DNA from: Pratylenchus scribneri
Lineage: Eukaryota; Nematoda; Chromadorea; Rhabditida; Pratylenchidae
Direction: 5' to 3'
Length of the DNA: 64,000 nt
NCBI GenBank assembly: GCA_030063045.1
Contig: JAQSEB010000004.1
Span: 496,001-560,000, forward strand
The notes under the pieces are model-generated. The model searched no databases, was not told the DNA's origin, and saw nothing but the letters and a program-made list of their open reading frames with translations. Positions 33,449 to 46,000 of the stretch are shown piece by piece. The number at the start of each line of letters is the position of its first letter. The stretch's first letter is position 1. Position numbers and translations under genes: made by a program.

Positions 33449-35995
33449 ATGGCCCCAAATAAAAGTTCGGCGGATTCAATTAAAAATGAACGTGAAATAT
33501 TCGATTGCTTCATGGAATTCCTTCGCAGTGATCTTTGGCTGATCCCAGTCAGCCAATTTGTTGAGCAACGTTCAATTGGTTTTTGTTACCAAAATAAAAT
33601 TATATATTTCCTCCCAAAAAAGTATTTGAAAGAGAATCAGATTTGAGTGTTGTGCCAACAACGGCTGATTGTTTTCGAGGAGTGCACAAAGAATTTGTGG
33701 CAATGGTCAACGATCTTTTGGGCGCATTTTTTGAAGACAATTCCCTGAACAGGGAACAGGTGATGGGCGCATTGAAGGCACAGGATCGGGGCCAAGGATT
33801 GACCCAAAAAGAGAGAGTGGGGGTCAAAATTAATTTTTTGAATTAATATTTTGGCCTCAAAGATGTCGCTTGAACCGATTGTGGCCGCCCAGGATTTTGA
33901 TGTTTTTGTGCCGATGATGATGAGGAAAAATATTGAATTGCAATTGCAGGCATTGAAAATGATTGAGGCAATTTAATTCCATTAATTTATTAATATATTA
34001 CGGTATTGAAAATGGGCAAATTCCGAAATTTACCAATTCTGGGATAGTAAATTTTGGAAATTTTAGCTTCTCGGTATCCTGCAGAGTAAAAATAGGTTAA
34101 TCGGCATGGATAGTCGATTTATTTTATGAAATTTCAATTTCACACTGTCATGAGGGTAATATGAAAAGTTAAACAGTTGTTTTTAAACAAATTATATTTT
34201 GATTGCATAAGCTTTAATGTAGGTCTAAAATTGAAATTTCATAGGGTAAATTGACCATGCCGAATTGGATGAACCATATTTTCTATTCTATAATATCTAG
34301 AAGCCGAAATTTAAAAATTTACCAGCCCAGCTTCTCTGATAAATTCCAGAATTTACCAATTTCCAATATTTTTGTAACACAAATATATTCAATTTTAGCA
34401 CATGAAAGGATTACTTCCAAATTCGTTGACCCTCGCACAGGAGGATGCAAAATTATTTGAGTCACTTTTTGAAGAGGACGAAAGCGATCGAATGATTTTG
34501 ATTTCAGTTATAAAGTTTGTTTGATTACAATTAGAATTGGCCAATAATTAATTTAATTTAGGCAAAGCAGAGAGGAATGGGAAACACAACAAAAAATGCA
34601 AAAAGATTGGCAGGCACAAATGGAGGCCGCAATCCGAGAAAGTTTAATGGAAAAATCACGGTTGGAGGAATTGCGCCAAAAAGAGCAAAATTTGTTGGAA
34701 GAGGCATTGAATAAGGCAATTTTAATTGTGGAAAATTTACCTCAAAAAATTGATTTAGGCCGCAGGGAACAAATTGGCCTTTGAATTCAAAAATTTGTTG
34801 GCTTTAAAAGAAGATGGAGAGGATAAGCCTGGGATGAGTAGGGCTGAGCCAAAAGAAGTTCATTTTAAAGAGGATAAGCCGATGGGAGAAAAGGTTGAGC
34901 CGGATAATCAGCCACCATTGCCGATGGAGGAGAAACCGGGAACATCGAAGACGAAAATGGGAGGAAAGCAAAATGTTCGACGATCAAATTCAAAAGAGGA
35001 AAAGGGAGGAAATGAACTGAAAGTTGAAGGCAAAAATTCAGGAAAGAATGAGGCAAACAAAGGAAAACGGCTATCATTGGGCCAAGTTCATGCGCCACCA
35101 CAAAAGGGTTTAAAGAAGGAGGAAGTGGTTTGTTTCAAAAATACGAATTATTTTTATATGAAATAATTTATAGGCAATCAATCGGAATGATTTGGCCTAT
35201 CGGGTTGGCAATTATTTAAATAATAATTTATAATTTTAATTAGGGTATTATTTAATTTGGCGAAAAAATATTGAAAATAATGAAAATATTTTAGGCTTTC
35301 AATGGTTTGTCTTAGACACTTAAACCTATACAGAATCGATAGATCTCATCAAGACGTATCGATTAATATATAATTTGTCATGATTTGATCAAAAAAGATT
35401 ATTAAACCATTTAAACCATCTTACGTATTTGGTTCAAAACTAATTTAAAATTGGTTAAACCTTAGCAAATCATTATCAAATGATACGTTTTGTTGAGATC
35501 TATCGATAGGTTATAGGGTTTAGTTTAGAGGTCTAAAACAACTTTTGAACCACTAATCGCCATTTTCAATATTTTTCGCCATTTTCAATATTTTCCATTT
35601 TTCAATATTTTCCATTTTAATTATTTTATATTTAATTAAGTCATTGCTGAAAGAGAAGGAGGGAATATCGGCGGATGCGGTCAAATCAAGAATGCAATAT
35701 TTGAGGGAACAAAGGGATAAATTGGTGGAGAAGAAAAGTCGGGAAAGGGAAAAACAATTGATGGCCAGTTTTTGATGCATTTTATATAAATTTAATTTGG
35801 ATTTAGGCAGCTGCCAAATTAATCAATGAAACGAGGCCAAAAACGGCAAAAGCGGCCAGAGGAATGATGGAAAATGGCAAAGAAGGAGTAGGGAATTTGG
35901 AGGAAGAAAGACGCCGAATTGCGACAAAAATCAAAGCCGAAGTGATCGATGGGAAAAAGGAAAAACAATTGGAAAATTTGGAAGAACCGAAATGA
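33449..35995 (+). CDS. CFAP36 (CCDC104) cilia protein, BART-like domain
   Basis: About eight exons. The N-terminal BART-like domain reads REIFDCFMEFLRSDLWLIP, SQFVEQRSI, CFRGVHKEFVAMVNDLLGAF, MSLEPIVAAQDFDVFVPMM, MRKNIELQLQALKMIE + HMKGLLP; this matches the ARL3-binding domain of CFAP36, a ciliary ARL3 partner. After it come charged helices (REEWETQQKMQKDWQ), a disordered Lys/Glu/Pro-rich linker (about 34.79-35.13 kb), the conserved KSRMQYLREQRDKLVEKKS, and a C-terminal helix ending KAEVIDGKKEKQLENLEE, like the end of the human protein. Intron 33968-34398 starts GAG|GC and holds a family D foldback; another intron (34716-34758) may also start with GC, though a GT alternative exists. A family C foldback lies in a later intron. 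Expected in ciliated sensory neurons. Confidence 0.88.
34005..34365. repeat. foldback element, family D copy 3
   Basis: Arms AAATTCCGAAATTTACCAATT and AATTCCAGAATTTACCAATT in opposite orientation; inner pair TATGAAATTTCAATTT / AAATTGAAATTTCATA. It lies within the GC-AG intron of CFAP36. Confidence 0.8.
35325..35535. repeat. foldback element, family C copy 2
   Basis: Arms ATCGATAGATCTCATCAAGACG and CGTTTTGTTGAGATCTATCGAT pair; the centre has TTAAACCATTTAAACC. It lies in a CFAP36 intron. Confidence 0.8.
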
Positions 35996-36085
35996 ATTCA
36001 CAATATTTTATTTAATCCTTTTAATAATATTTTGAATAAATTAAAATAAATTCAACATTATATATATTGTGCCATTCAATCGGAA

Positions 36086-38523
36086 TTATGCTTCATTATT
36101 ATTTCCATTTTGCTGTTGTTTTTCACGCATTATTGCACCGCCGGATTTCCTCAAAATGGCCATATCCTCGGCATGGAATTGCCTTTCCAATTGTTCCAAT
36201 GTTTTTCCCTTCGTTTCCGGCATCCAATGCCAAACAAAAACAATGGCAAAAATTCCAATTCCAGCGAAGAGGAAAAATGTTGCCGAAATGCCGATTGAGC
36301 CGACGAGGATGGGGAAAAATAGGCCAATAAGGAAATTGACCATCCAATTGGCGGATGTGGACAATCCCATGGCCAATCCCCTCACTCGGAGAGGGAACAT
36401 TTCGGATTGCATTAGCCAAGTGACGGGAGAAATGCCACCTTGTTGGAAGAGCAAAAAAGTGACAGTGAGTGAGAGAATCACAAAACCACTAAAATATTCA
36501 AAACAATTTATGTCAAAATGAATTGGAGTGACCGAATTTTGCTTTCCGGCAAAATCAAAGAGCACGTCCCAATGAGGGAATGGGACAAAACTGTGCCAAA
36601 TTGTCCACCCAACAACATTGGCCTACGACCAATCAAACCCAGCAACCAAATGCCAAGCCCAGTGGCCACCACGGAAATTGCCTATATTTTAATGAGATAA
36701 AATTTAATTGGATTATTGGACATTTATTACCCCATTGGCAATGTTGGCCACCAATGCGGCATCCCTTCCTAAATTTTAAAAAATATAATTTAATGCGTCG
36801 AAAATATTGAAAATGTCGAAAAGATTATACCAGTTCAATAGTGTATCATGTGTCCTAGGCTCCTTATTAGCCTTACTTAATCAAATTGATAGAGCTCGTC
36901 AAGATGAGTCGATTTGTATATAAATTGTCATAGTTTAGTTCAAATTTATGGGCATAACCAATTTTCGTTTTTTGGTTTAAAATTGCTTTACCATTTGCTT
37001 TTCTAAAACCAACTCACTTTCAAACGATACGTCTTGACGAATTTTATCGATTAGTTTAGGATAAATTATTGAGCCGTTAAAATCTTTCAACATTTTCATT
37101 ATTTTTTTTTGGCAAATTAAATATCCCATTTTAAATATTCGCTAATTTAGTATTCCCAAAATATTGACCCATTCCAGTCCAGGAGAGTATTTCTGTGCCA
37201 TAATACATTATGGAATTGACACCGGCCAATTGATTGCACATTGCAATGCCAATCCCAATTAAAAGGCATCTGCGCAGCCATCGTTCTCCCAACACATCCC
37301 TTTTTAAATAATATTTTGAATATCAATGATTTTCCCTAAATAAACTTGAATGTCATTTGTTGATCTTCGCTGGCCATTTTCCTCACTTCCTCCAATTCAT
37401 CCAATGCTTCCTGTTCACTTCTCCGAATTTTCCTCAACACATCCAATGCCTCGTCAAAACGCTCTTCAGAAGCCAACCATCGAGGACTTTCGGGCACACC
37501 GGCCATCAGAACACCGAAAAGGAGGCCAATTGCCGGTAATAATGCCAAAATTAGCATCCAACGCCAAATGTTATCACTTTAGGGGTAGGAAAATATTGTA
37601 TTGGGGAATATTGGGGGAATATAATACTGATGGCCCCAGAATGTGCCGAGAATGGCATTAATCACAAAAGCAACCAATTGCCCAGTCACAATCATCAATC
37701 TAACACGAGATGGGATTAGAATGAATTGGAAGAGAATTTTAGTCAAACTCATTTCGGGTCACAACTTGGCCCCTTCGATTTGCAGGGGATAATTCGGCCA
37801 AGAAAACCTAATTAAATATTTTATCGTAAATTTCGGCTCCATTTTATTCATACTGGAACGGTGGCTGATGCGCCGCCGACTGCAAGGCCGAGAATAAAAC
37901 GAAATGGAATCATTACCTAATAAGGGAAAATATTATAATCAAAATTTATAGAATTTACAAAAATATTCGGTGCCAATGATGAGCCAATTGTGCCAATAAT
38001 GAAGAATATCTGTGGAATGGAAATTATGATTGAATTCCTCAAGAGACAAACACTAAGAATAATCAATGTCATTTTCCGGCCAAATTTATCGGCCAATTTG
38101 CCGCCAATGAATGCGCCAAAAACGGCACCAATCAAAAGGGAACTGGTCACAATTCCCACCGTCACCTTTAAATTTGCTTAATTTATTCTGATTTTATCCA
38201 TTTCTCACATCCGAAAGGCCCAAATCCTTGCGCATGAATGGCAATGCCCCATTAATTACGCCCGTATCATAGCCGAAAAGAAGGCCGCCCAATGTACAAA
38301 TCCATGTGATTTTTTGCAGAAAACATTGATAATCTCCATTCTAAAGGGCCATCCATAGAAATTGGCCACAATTTTCCTACCCAAACTTTACTTCTTTGGA
38401 TTCATTCAAGGGCAAAACAAATCCATCGGTTTTTGCAATGAATTTTGGCGGACCAGAGGGACAAATACGGTTGGGGGATCCAAGTTGATTAGTCGAATTG
38501 AATTTCTTATTTTTTGAGTCCAT
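36086..38523 (-). CDS. MFS sugar/inositol transporter, bacterial IolT-like
   Basis: About nine exons encode a 12-helix sugar porter. Motifs in order: LGGLLFGYDTGVINGALPFM (helix 1); SSLLIGAVFGAFIGGKLADK then FGRK (the RXGRR-type loop); IIGTIGSSLAPNIF; FILGLAVGGASATVPV with FLAELSPANRRGQVVTRNE; PESPRWLASEERFDEAL; GVNSIMYYGTEIL; VANIANG + AISVVATGLGIWLLGLIGRR; TWLMQSEMFPLRVRGLAMG; PETKGKTLEQLERQF. The signatures in helices 7-12 match bacterial IolT-type myo-inositol/sugar:H+ symporters more closely than animal GLUT or HMIT proteins, which have a PxxW and an E.YPLWAR-type pattern. Introns show it is a nuclear gene, not contamination. The frame is intact. It ends 90 bp from CFAP36, convergently. 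One intron holds a family C foldback. Confidence 0.88.
36865..37065. repeat. foldback element, family C copy 3
   Basis: Arms ATAGAGCTCGTCAAGATGAGTC and GATACGTCTTGACGAATTTTATC. It lies in an intron of the IolT-like transporter. Confidence 0.75.
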
Positions 38524-40094
38524 TTGGGAGCAAAGTGCGGAAATTTTGATTGGCAAAGGGAAATAAGCCAATTAAATTAAAATTGATTATGAGTGAAGAT
38601 AGAAAAAGCAATGTAGGAGGAAGTGGAGGGAAAATGAATGGATGCAATGTTTTTTAGGGAGAAATGCAAACATTAAATTCCCTGTTAGCAAGTAAATATT
38701 ATTTGATGCCAATCAGCAGTGTTGGAAACGGAGGGAAATGAGAAGAAGGGGGAATAAGATATTAGTTTGCTTTAAAAACAGGCGGAATTATTTAAATTTT
38801 TTTAAGAAGAGGAAAACACAAAATGTTTTTAAGCTAAGTGAAACACAAATTTTTTTAGCTAAATGAAACACAAATGTTTTTAGCTAAATGAAACATAAAA
38901 TGTTTTTAAGCTAAGTGAAACACAAAATGTTTTTAAGCTAGGTGAAACACAAAATGTTTTTAGCTAGGTGAAACACAAATGTTTTTAAGCTAGGTGAAAC
39001 ACAAATGTTTTTAAGCTAGGTGAAACACAAATGTTTTTAAGCTAGGTGAAACACAAATGTTTTTAGCTAAATGAAACACAAATGTTTTTAAGCTAAGTGA
39101 AACACAAATGTTTTTAAGCTAAGTGAAACACAAAATGTTTTTAGCTAAATGAAACACAAATGTTTTTAAGCTAAGTGAAACACAAATGTTTTTAAGCTAA
39201 GAAACACAAAATGTTTTTAAGCTAGGTGAAACACAAAATGTTTTTAAGCTAGGTGAAACACAAAATGTTTTTAAGCTAAGTGAAACACAAAATGTTTTTA
39301 AGCTAAGTGAAAATACAAATGTTTTTTAAGCTTAAAAAATATTAGGAAGAAAAGTTGGTATTAAGTTCTTGTGTATTTTAACAAATAGACGAGGAATTTT
39401 TATTTGATTTTAAATTGCGCGAAATTCTTTAACAGGAAAATCGGCTGATTTTGAATGGTTAGAAGGGAAAAAATATTGATACTTTTATAGATGCGTGGAA
39501 ATGGAATGAATGAATGAATATCGAGAAAAATTCAATAAACGGAAATGGGAGAACATATCCCTTTTTAATGATTATGCGCGCTTTTTATTTTGGGTGTGAC
39601 AGTCGAGAAAAGTTGTTTTTCGTAAATATGAAAAGGAAGACAGCCGGCAAACTTTTGCCTCATCAATTTTATTGTTGACATACTACATTCAAAAAATACT
39701 GCCAATTCATGTTTATTTTATATGTTGACAAATTATTTCCAATTTTCTCTTTATAATTAAATTTTTATTCCATTCAAAAGGATTATTTATGAAGGAAAAA
39801 AATATTGTTGTAAAAATGCACATGATCAAAATAGGGGATTGGGGTTGATTATTTTTTTGGTGAATTTGTGGGAAATTTGTACGGCCAAAAATGAGGTGCA
39901 AAAACAAAAAAAAAAGAAGGAACAGCACTTTGAAAAATCGAAAAGATAATTAATTTTATTGGCTGAAAGAGATCATCAAAAGTGGATGTGAGAGGAAAAT
40001 GTAGAGGAATATAGGGACAAAAAGGGGATTATCACCGGTTTAATGATGGCAACAAATGAGTATGAATATGGATGGATGGAGGCAATCAACAAAA
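38524..40094. other. intergenic with minisatellite
   Basis: Holds the promoter side of the transporter, a 26-bp minisatellite (38812-39345) and AT-rich spacer down to the semaphorin stop. No gene seen. Confidence 0.5.
38812..39345. repeat. minisatellite, 25-27 bp unit, locus 2
   Basis: About 20 copies of AAGCTAAGTGAAACACAAATGTTTTT with small length variants; it shares its core with arrays at 12.6 and 55.6 kb. Confidence 0.95.
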
Positions 40095-43000
40095 TCACAA
40101 ATAGACTTTCTTGACTCGATAATCCCTGGGAAGGGTTGCACCCAACGTGGCTGTCTGATATCGTGCATCATGCCTTGGCGTGGTGAAGCCAGAATTGGCC
40201 CTGGATGCGCCAGTTGAAATGGAAGTGAGTGGCACCATGTGATGATGATGTACTCCACCACCTCGTTGACTCATCACCAACGAAACAGTGTCCCCATTGC
40301 CGATTGAACTGCGCGGGCCCACCGAATAAACATTTGAGTCAGCGAACATCATTTTATTCTCGGCCGAATCCTGTCTGGCCAATCGAGTTCGTGGGCCCAG
40401 CCCATCTGCATAATCTGAACTGTTTGAGGATGTGGTGCTTCCTGGCGACGCATTCCTGGCCATTTCGCTCAACATTCGCCATTTTGATATTCTCCATCCA
40501 ATCTAAATTTTCAAATAATTGAAAAAATGCCAAATGTAACCAACCAAAAATCCGAATAAAGTTGCCACCAAAACGATGAGCAAAAGAACGGAAATGTTGC
40601 TGGCAGAATAGAATGAAGCCAATTCTAATCCATTTTGGGTGGGCATCGATGCCAATGTTCCGGTTGCTCCATTTGGATCATCTGCCATCAATGAATTGCC
40701 GCCACCACCGCCAATGGAGGAAGCTGAGCCTTGAGGGGACCATCCTTCATCAATCACATAGGATGCACCGCCTTCCGTTCCCAACAATGTTGTTGCCCCC
40801 GGGCATTGTTCCGACACACCCAAAAGCACATTTTGCACATAGGATCCACTGTCCCAATCCCTGAATGGTTTATAAATTAAAATGATCCCCCAATTTCATC
40901 CGGGTATGCTTAGTAGCGGACCAGTTTTTGCTTTAAAACTTATGCTAAACTGAAGTTTTGAATTTTTTTATATGAATTTGATAGAGCAACGTATTATCTA
41001 ATAGAATAATGTAAAAAATATTTTATATATGGAAGGTATGATTTTTTTATAAAAAAAGAGCAAAAATGTTGTAAAATTTGAAAATATTAACAATTTTATG
41101 AATATATTTTATATTTAGTTTTATGAATATATATTTTTTAAATTAATTTAATTTATGAATATACAATCGGAATATTTTTTTAGTGAATATAGGATTTGAA
41201 AATATTGGTGGAATGTTTATTGAAAAGAAAATAGCTTGGGCGCTTATCATTCTCTTTTCTATTTTTTCCTTTCTCTTTCCCCTGTTGATTGGGCAGAGTG
41301 GCGATCGCTGGCTGTTTCTTTTTTTTCATTTTAGTCAGAAAAAATAAAAACATTCGTTTCAATGAACATTCACTTTAAAGGGATGTTCACTAAAAAAATA
41401 ATCCGATTTTATATTTTTAAATTAATTAAATTTTATGAATATATATTTTTAAATTAATTAAATTTTATGAATATATATTTTAAATTAATTAAATTTTATG
41501 AATATATATTTTTTAATTAATTAAATTTTATGAATATATATTTTTAAATTAATTTTACTCTATTCATTATATAAATTAATTTAATTTTGTGAATATATTT
41601 AAATTAATTTAATTTTATGAATAAATATTTTTTAAATTAAAATTTTATGAATATATATTTTTAAATTAATTTTACTCTATTTAATATATAAATTAATTTA
41701 ATTTTATGAATATATATATTTTTAAATTAATTTTACTCTATTCATTATATAAATTAATTTAATTTTGTGAATATATATTTTTTTAAATTAATTTTACTCT
41801 ATTCATTATATAAATTAATTTAATTTTATGAATATATATTTTTAAATTAATTTTACTCTATTCATTATATAAATTAATTTAATTTTGTGAATATATTTAA
41901 ATTAATTTAATTTTATGAATATATATTTTTTAAATTAAAATTTTATGAATATATATTTTTAAATTAATTTTACTCTATTCATTATATAAATTAATTTAAT
42001 TTTGTGAATATATATATTTTTAAATTAATTTTACTCTATTCATTATATAAATTAATTTAATTTTATGAATATATATTTTTAATTTAATTTTACTCTATTC
42101 ATTATATAAATTAATTTAATTTTGTGAATATATTTAAATTAATTTAATTTTATGAATATATATTTTTTAAATTAAAATTTTATGAATATATATTTTTAAA
42201 TTAATTTTACTCTATTCATTATATAAATTAATTTAATTTTATGAATATATATTTTTAATTTAATTTTACTCTATTCATTATATAAATTAATTTAATTTTG
42301 TGAATATATATTTTTTAAATTAAAATTTTATGAATATATATTTTATAAATTAAAATTTTATGAATATATATTTTTAAATTAATTTTACTCTATTCATTAT
42401 ATAAATTAATTTAATTTTGTGAATATATTTAAATTAATTAAATTTTATGAATATATATTTTTAAATTAATTAAATTTTATGAATATATATTTTTAAATTA
42501 ATTTTACTCTATTCAATATATAAATTAATTTAATTTTATGAATATATATTTTTAAATTAATTTTACTCTATTCAATATATAAATTAATTTAATTTTATGA
42601 ATATATATTTTTAAATTAATTTTACTCTATTCAATATATAAATTAATTTAATTTTATGAATATATATTTTTAAATTAATTTTACTCTATTCAATATATAA
42701 ATTAATTTAATTTTATGAATATATATTTTTAAATTAATTTTACTCTATTCAATATATAAATTAATTTAATTTTATGAATATATATTTTTAAATTAATTTT
42801 ACTCTATTCAATATATAAATTAATTTAATTTTATGAATATATATTTTTAAATTAATTTTACTCTATTCAATATATAAATTAATTTAATTTTATGAATATA
42901 TATTTTTTAAATTAAAATTTTATGAATATATATTTTTAAATTAATTTTACTCTATTCATTATATAAATTAATTTAATTTTGTGAATATATTTAAATTAAT

Positions 43001-46000
43001 TAAATTTTATGAATATATATTTTTAAATTAATTAAATTTTATGAATATATATTTTTAAATTAATTTTACTCTATTCAATATATAAATTAATTTAATTTTG
43101 TGAATATATATAAATTAATTTAATTTTGTGAATATATATAAATTAATTTAATTTTGTGAATATTATATATAAATTAATTTAATTTTGTGAATATATATTT
43201 TAAATTAATTTAATTTTTTGAATGCATTATAGTATATTTAATTTTTTTGCTCTATTCAATTATATAAAAAATATTCTAAAATCTAAATCACTCATAATGG
43301 GCTACCGCTGATAAGTTAATAGTTTCACACTAAATGGACACATCATTCCATCCTATTATTCGCCTACCTTCGATTCACACATTTCCTCAATTCAATATCC
43401 CATGCGCAGTGTGGATCCCTCAGTCCAACACATTTTGCACAATTTTCCGCCAATCCACAATGATACAAAGGCAATTTGGCCAATTGGGAAGAGGTGGAAA
43501 CAATTAGTGAAGGATTTGGTCCAGACAGTATTTGCATTCCCAAAATTGTTGATGGCATTGATTCAATTGATTGGAACACTTTGACAGTTTCAACAAGGAA
43601 TGCTGAACCATTTTGGGATCTTTCAACCAACTGAAATATTTAAAAACATTTCAATTATATTTTGGGGCCAATTTACCTTTGACACAGTTCCATCTGCTCT
43701 GCCCACAAAAATTGTGTTGTATTTTTGTTTTCGCACTGATTCCACTTGGGCGGCAACGGCAATTGCAGTCAAATCTGCTTTATTTGGACCTGGAAATAAT
43801 TAATTAAAATAAATTTTTTTTAATTTTTTGAATAAATTTACCTTCAATCATCATTGGTCGATTTCCGATTGGGCCAATTGCTTCGTACATTAATGGATTT
43901 TTGCTGACCAAAGTCATATCAGAAAGTCGTTTCGAGTCAGAAATGCATCGACCCGGCCTTTCCGCCGGATTTTGATAGAATTTTTGATAGGGAGTCCAAA
44001 GGGAAGTAGGCGAACGTTGGGTCTGAAAATTGGTGGAAATTAGTAAATAGGAAATTATGGAATGACCTTGAATCGGCCATGATCAAAAATTGCATCGATT
44101 TGGCTCATTCGAAAGGCACAAACCGCCGACAAAGGCAATGCACGAGAAGTTTGGAAAATGGCGTAGATAATTGCATCCGAGGGACCATCAGGAATTGGCT
44201 TGGAAATTGATTCTGAAAAATGCCAAAAATTAAGCTTATTTATTAAATTTGCTTACGAATTTCATTAAAATAAAATGGGGCGCCCTCTCCAGGGATAGAA
44301 CAATTCAGACGGGCCTTCATAAAAGTTGACCATCGATCCTGGGCTGGGGAAGGTCCACCCGGGTCATTCGCACAAATTCGGCCAATCCTTGAATATATTT
44401 GGGCCTCCCGATTGTTGTCAGCCGCATCCGCCGCCTTTTCTCGATACCAAAAATAAACATATTCTCCAAAGGCAAATGAGCCAACAAAATTTGGTTCTTT
44501 TAGGGAAAATGAATGGATTAAATTGAAAGAATAATGCCCTAACTGACCATCAATGACCCGATCATCCTTTTGTGTTCGTAGACTCTCCCCGGAGGACAAT
44601 TTTTTGGCATAAATTAATGGGTCAGTGGCACTGAAGTCAGAAATGGATCCAACGAAAATTTGGTCATTTTCTCGTAAATAAACGAATGTTGAATTTTGGC
44701 TTGGATCATACGGCGAAATTGCCTAAGATTTAATATGGAATTTAATTCATTATAATTTGGCACTTGCCTGCCCATTGAATTGTCCTCTTTCAGTCCATCG
44801 TTGTTCGGCTTGACTAAATTCATATTCCCGGCATTGGGGCGAGAATGCATGAGTTCCACAGACAAGAATTTTGCCATTTTTTAATTTGGCCGAAACCCGA
44901 ATGAAATTATGACATTCACTCTATGGGGGAGAATTTGTAAATTTTTGGGTATTATAATTAAATTGCCACCTCGGATTTTCCCTTCATATGACATTCTTCA
45001 ATTGTTTGGCCCGGTGCTTTCCATTGAATATTCTTTATGTTTAATAATAATTAATTAATAATATTTATTCGAATATTAGGGCGTATAGAGAACTTTTACT
45101 TTTGAACCGATTGGGTCGATTGATAGTTCATTCAAAAGAGCTCGTCAAGCTGAGTCGAAATAGGCGGGGAAAATGTTGCGCCAAGTTGCGTGGCAACTTT
45201 TATAAGTTGCGAAAAATGGCCGCATAACTTAAAATTTTTGGTGAAAATTAAAACTGAAAGAAAAGTTAGACTTCTTTAAGATTTTCATCCTGCCATGACC
45301 CTACCCTTAACCACATGCTTCAACCTACCTAATTAATATTTAATAGTCCTAATTGTTGAACAAAAAAATTATAATTTTTTCAAAAATTTTTTGAGTTCCG
45401 ATTTCTGAACCAAATAAGAGTCCATTTGCTCTTTCAATTTTTGCAACACCATAACTTTTTAAATAAACATTAAATCAACTTTTTCCTTACATAGTTCGAT
45501 TCAACTCGGCGAGCTCTTTCGAATTATCAATCAGTGGCATCGATTGGTCCACAAATTAAAAGTTCCGTATAGGCCCTAATACCCCTTTAATAATTTAATC
45601 ATTTTTACTTGTTTTGGTTCAAGTGAAGAGGCAGAAATATTGAACAAAGAGTCCCTGAGGGAAAGTCAAATTTTTGGATGAATATTTTCAATCAAATCAC
45701 CTTCCACCGACAATAATTGATTCCTCATTTGTTTCAATCAAAATTAGCCGATCATGGCCTCTGCTTGGACTTTGAAATCTGGGCAAAGATTCAACTGTAA
45801 AATAAATTAAAAATTAAATTTAATTTTTTCCTTTATTTCAATTTTTCTTTTCCAATTTAGTTCCAATTTTATTTCCATTTTCTGATATAAATCTCCAATC
45901 TACATCTACATCTACATTTAGTATTTTTTTATAAATGAACTCTGAACATCCCTTTTAAAAGGCAAAACGACGGTAAAATGAGCGATTGAACGACAAAAAG

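Noticed and set aside
41395..43215. CRISPR-like regular spacing
   Set aside because: The units are contiguous tandem satellite copies without unique spacers, in a eukaryotic intron.
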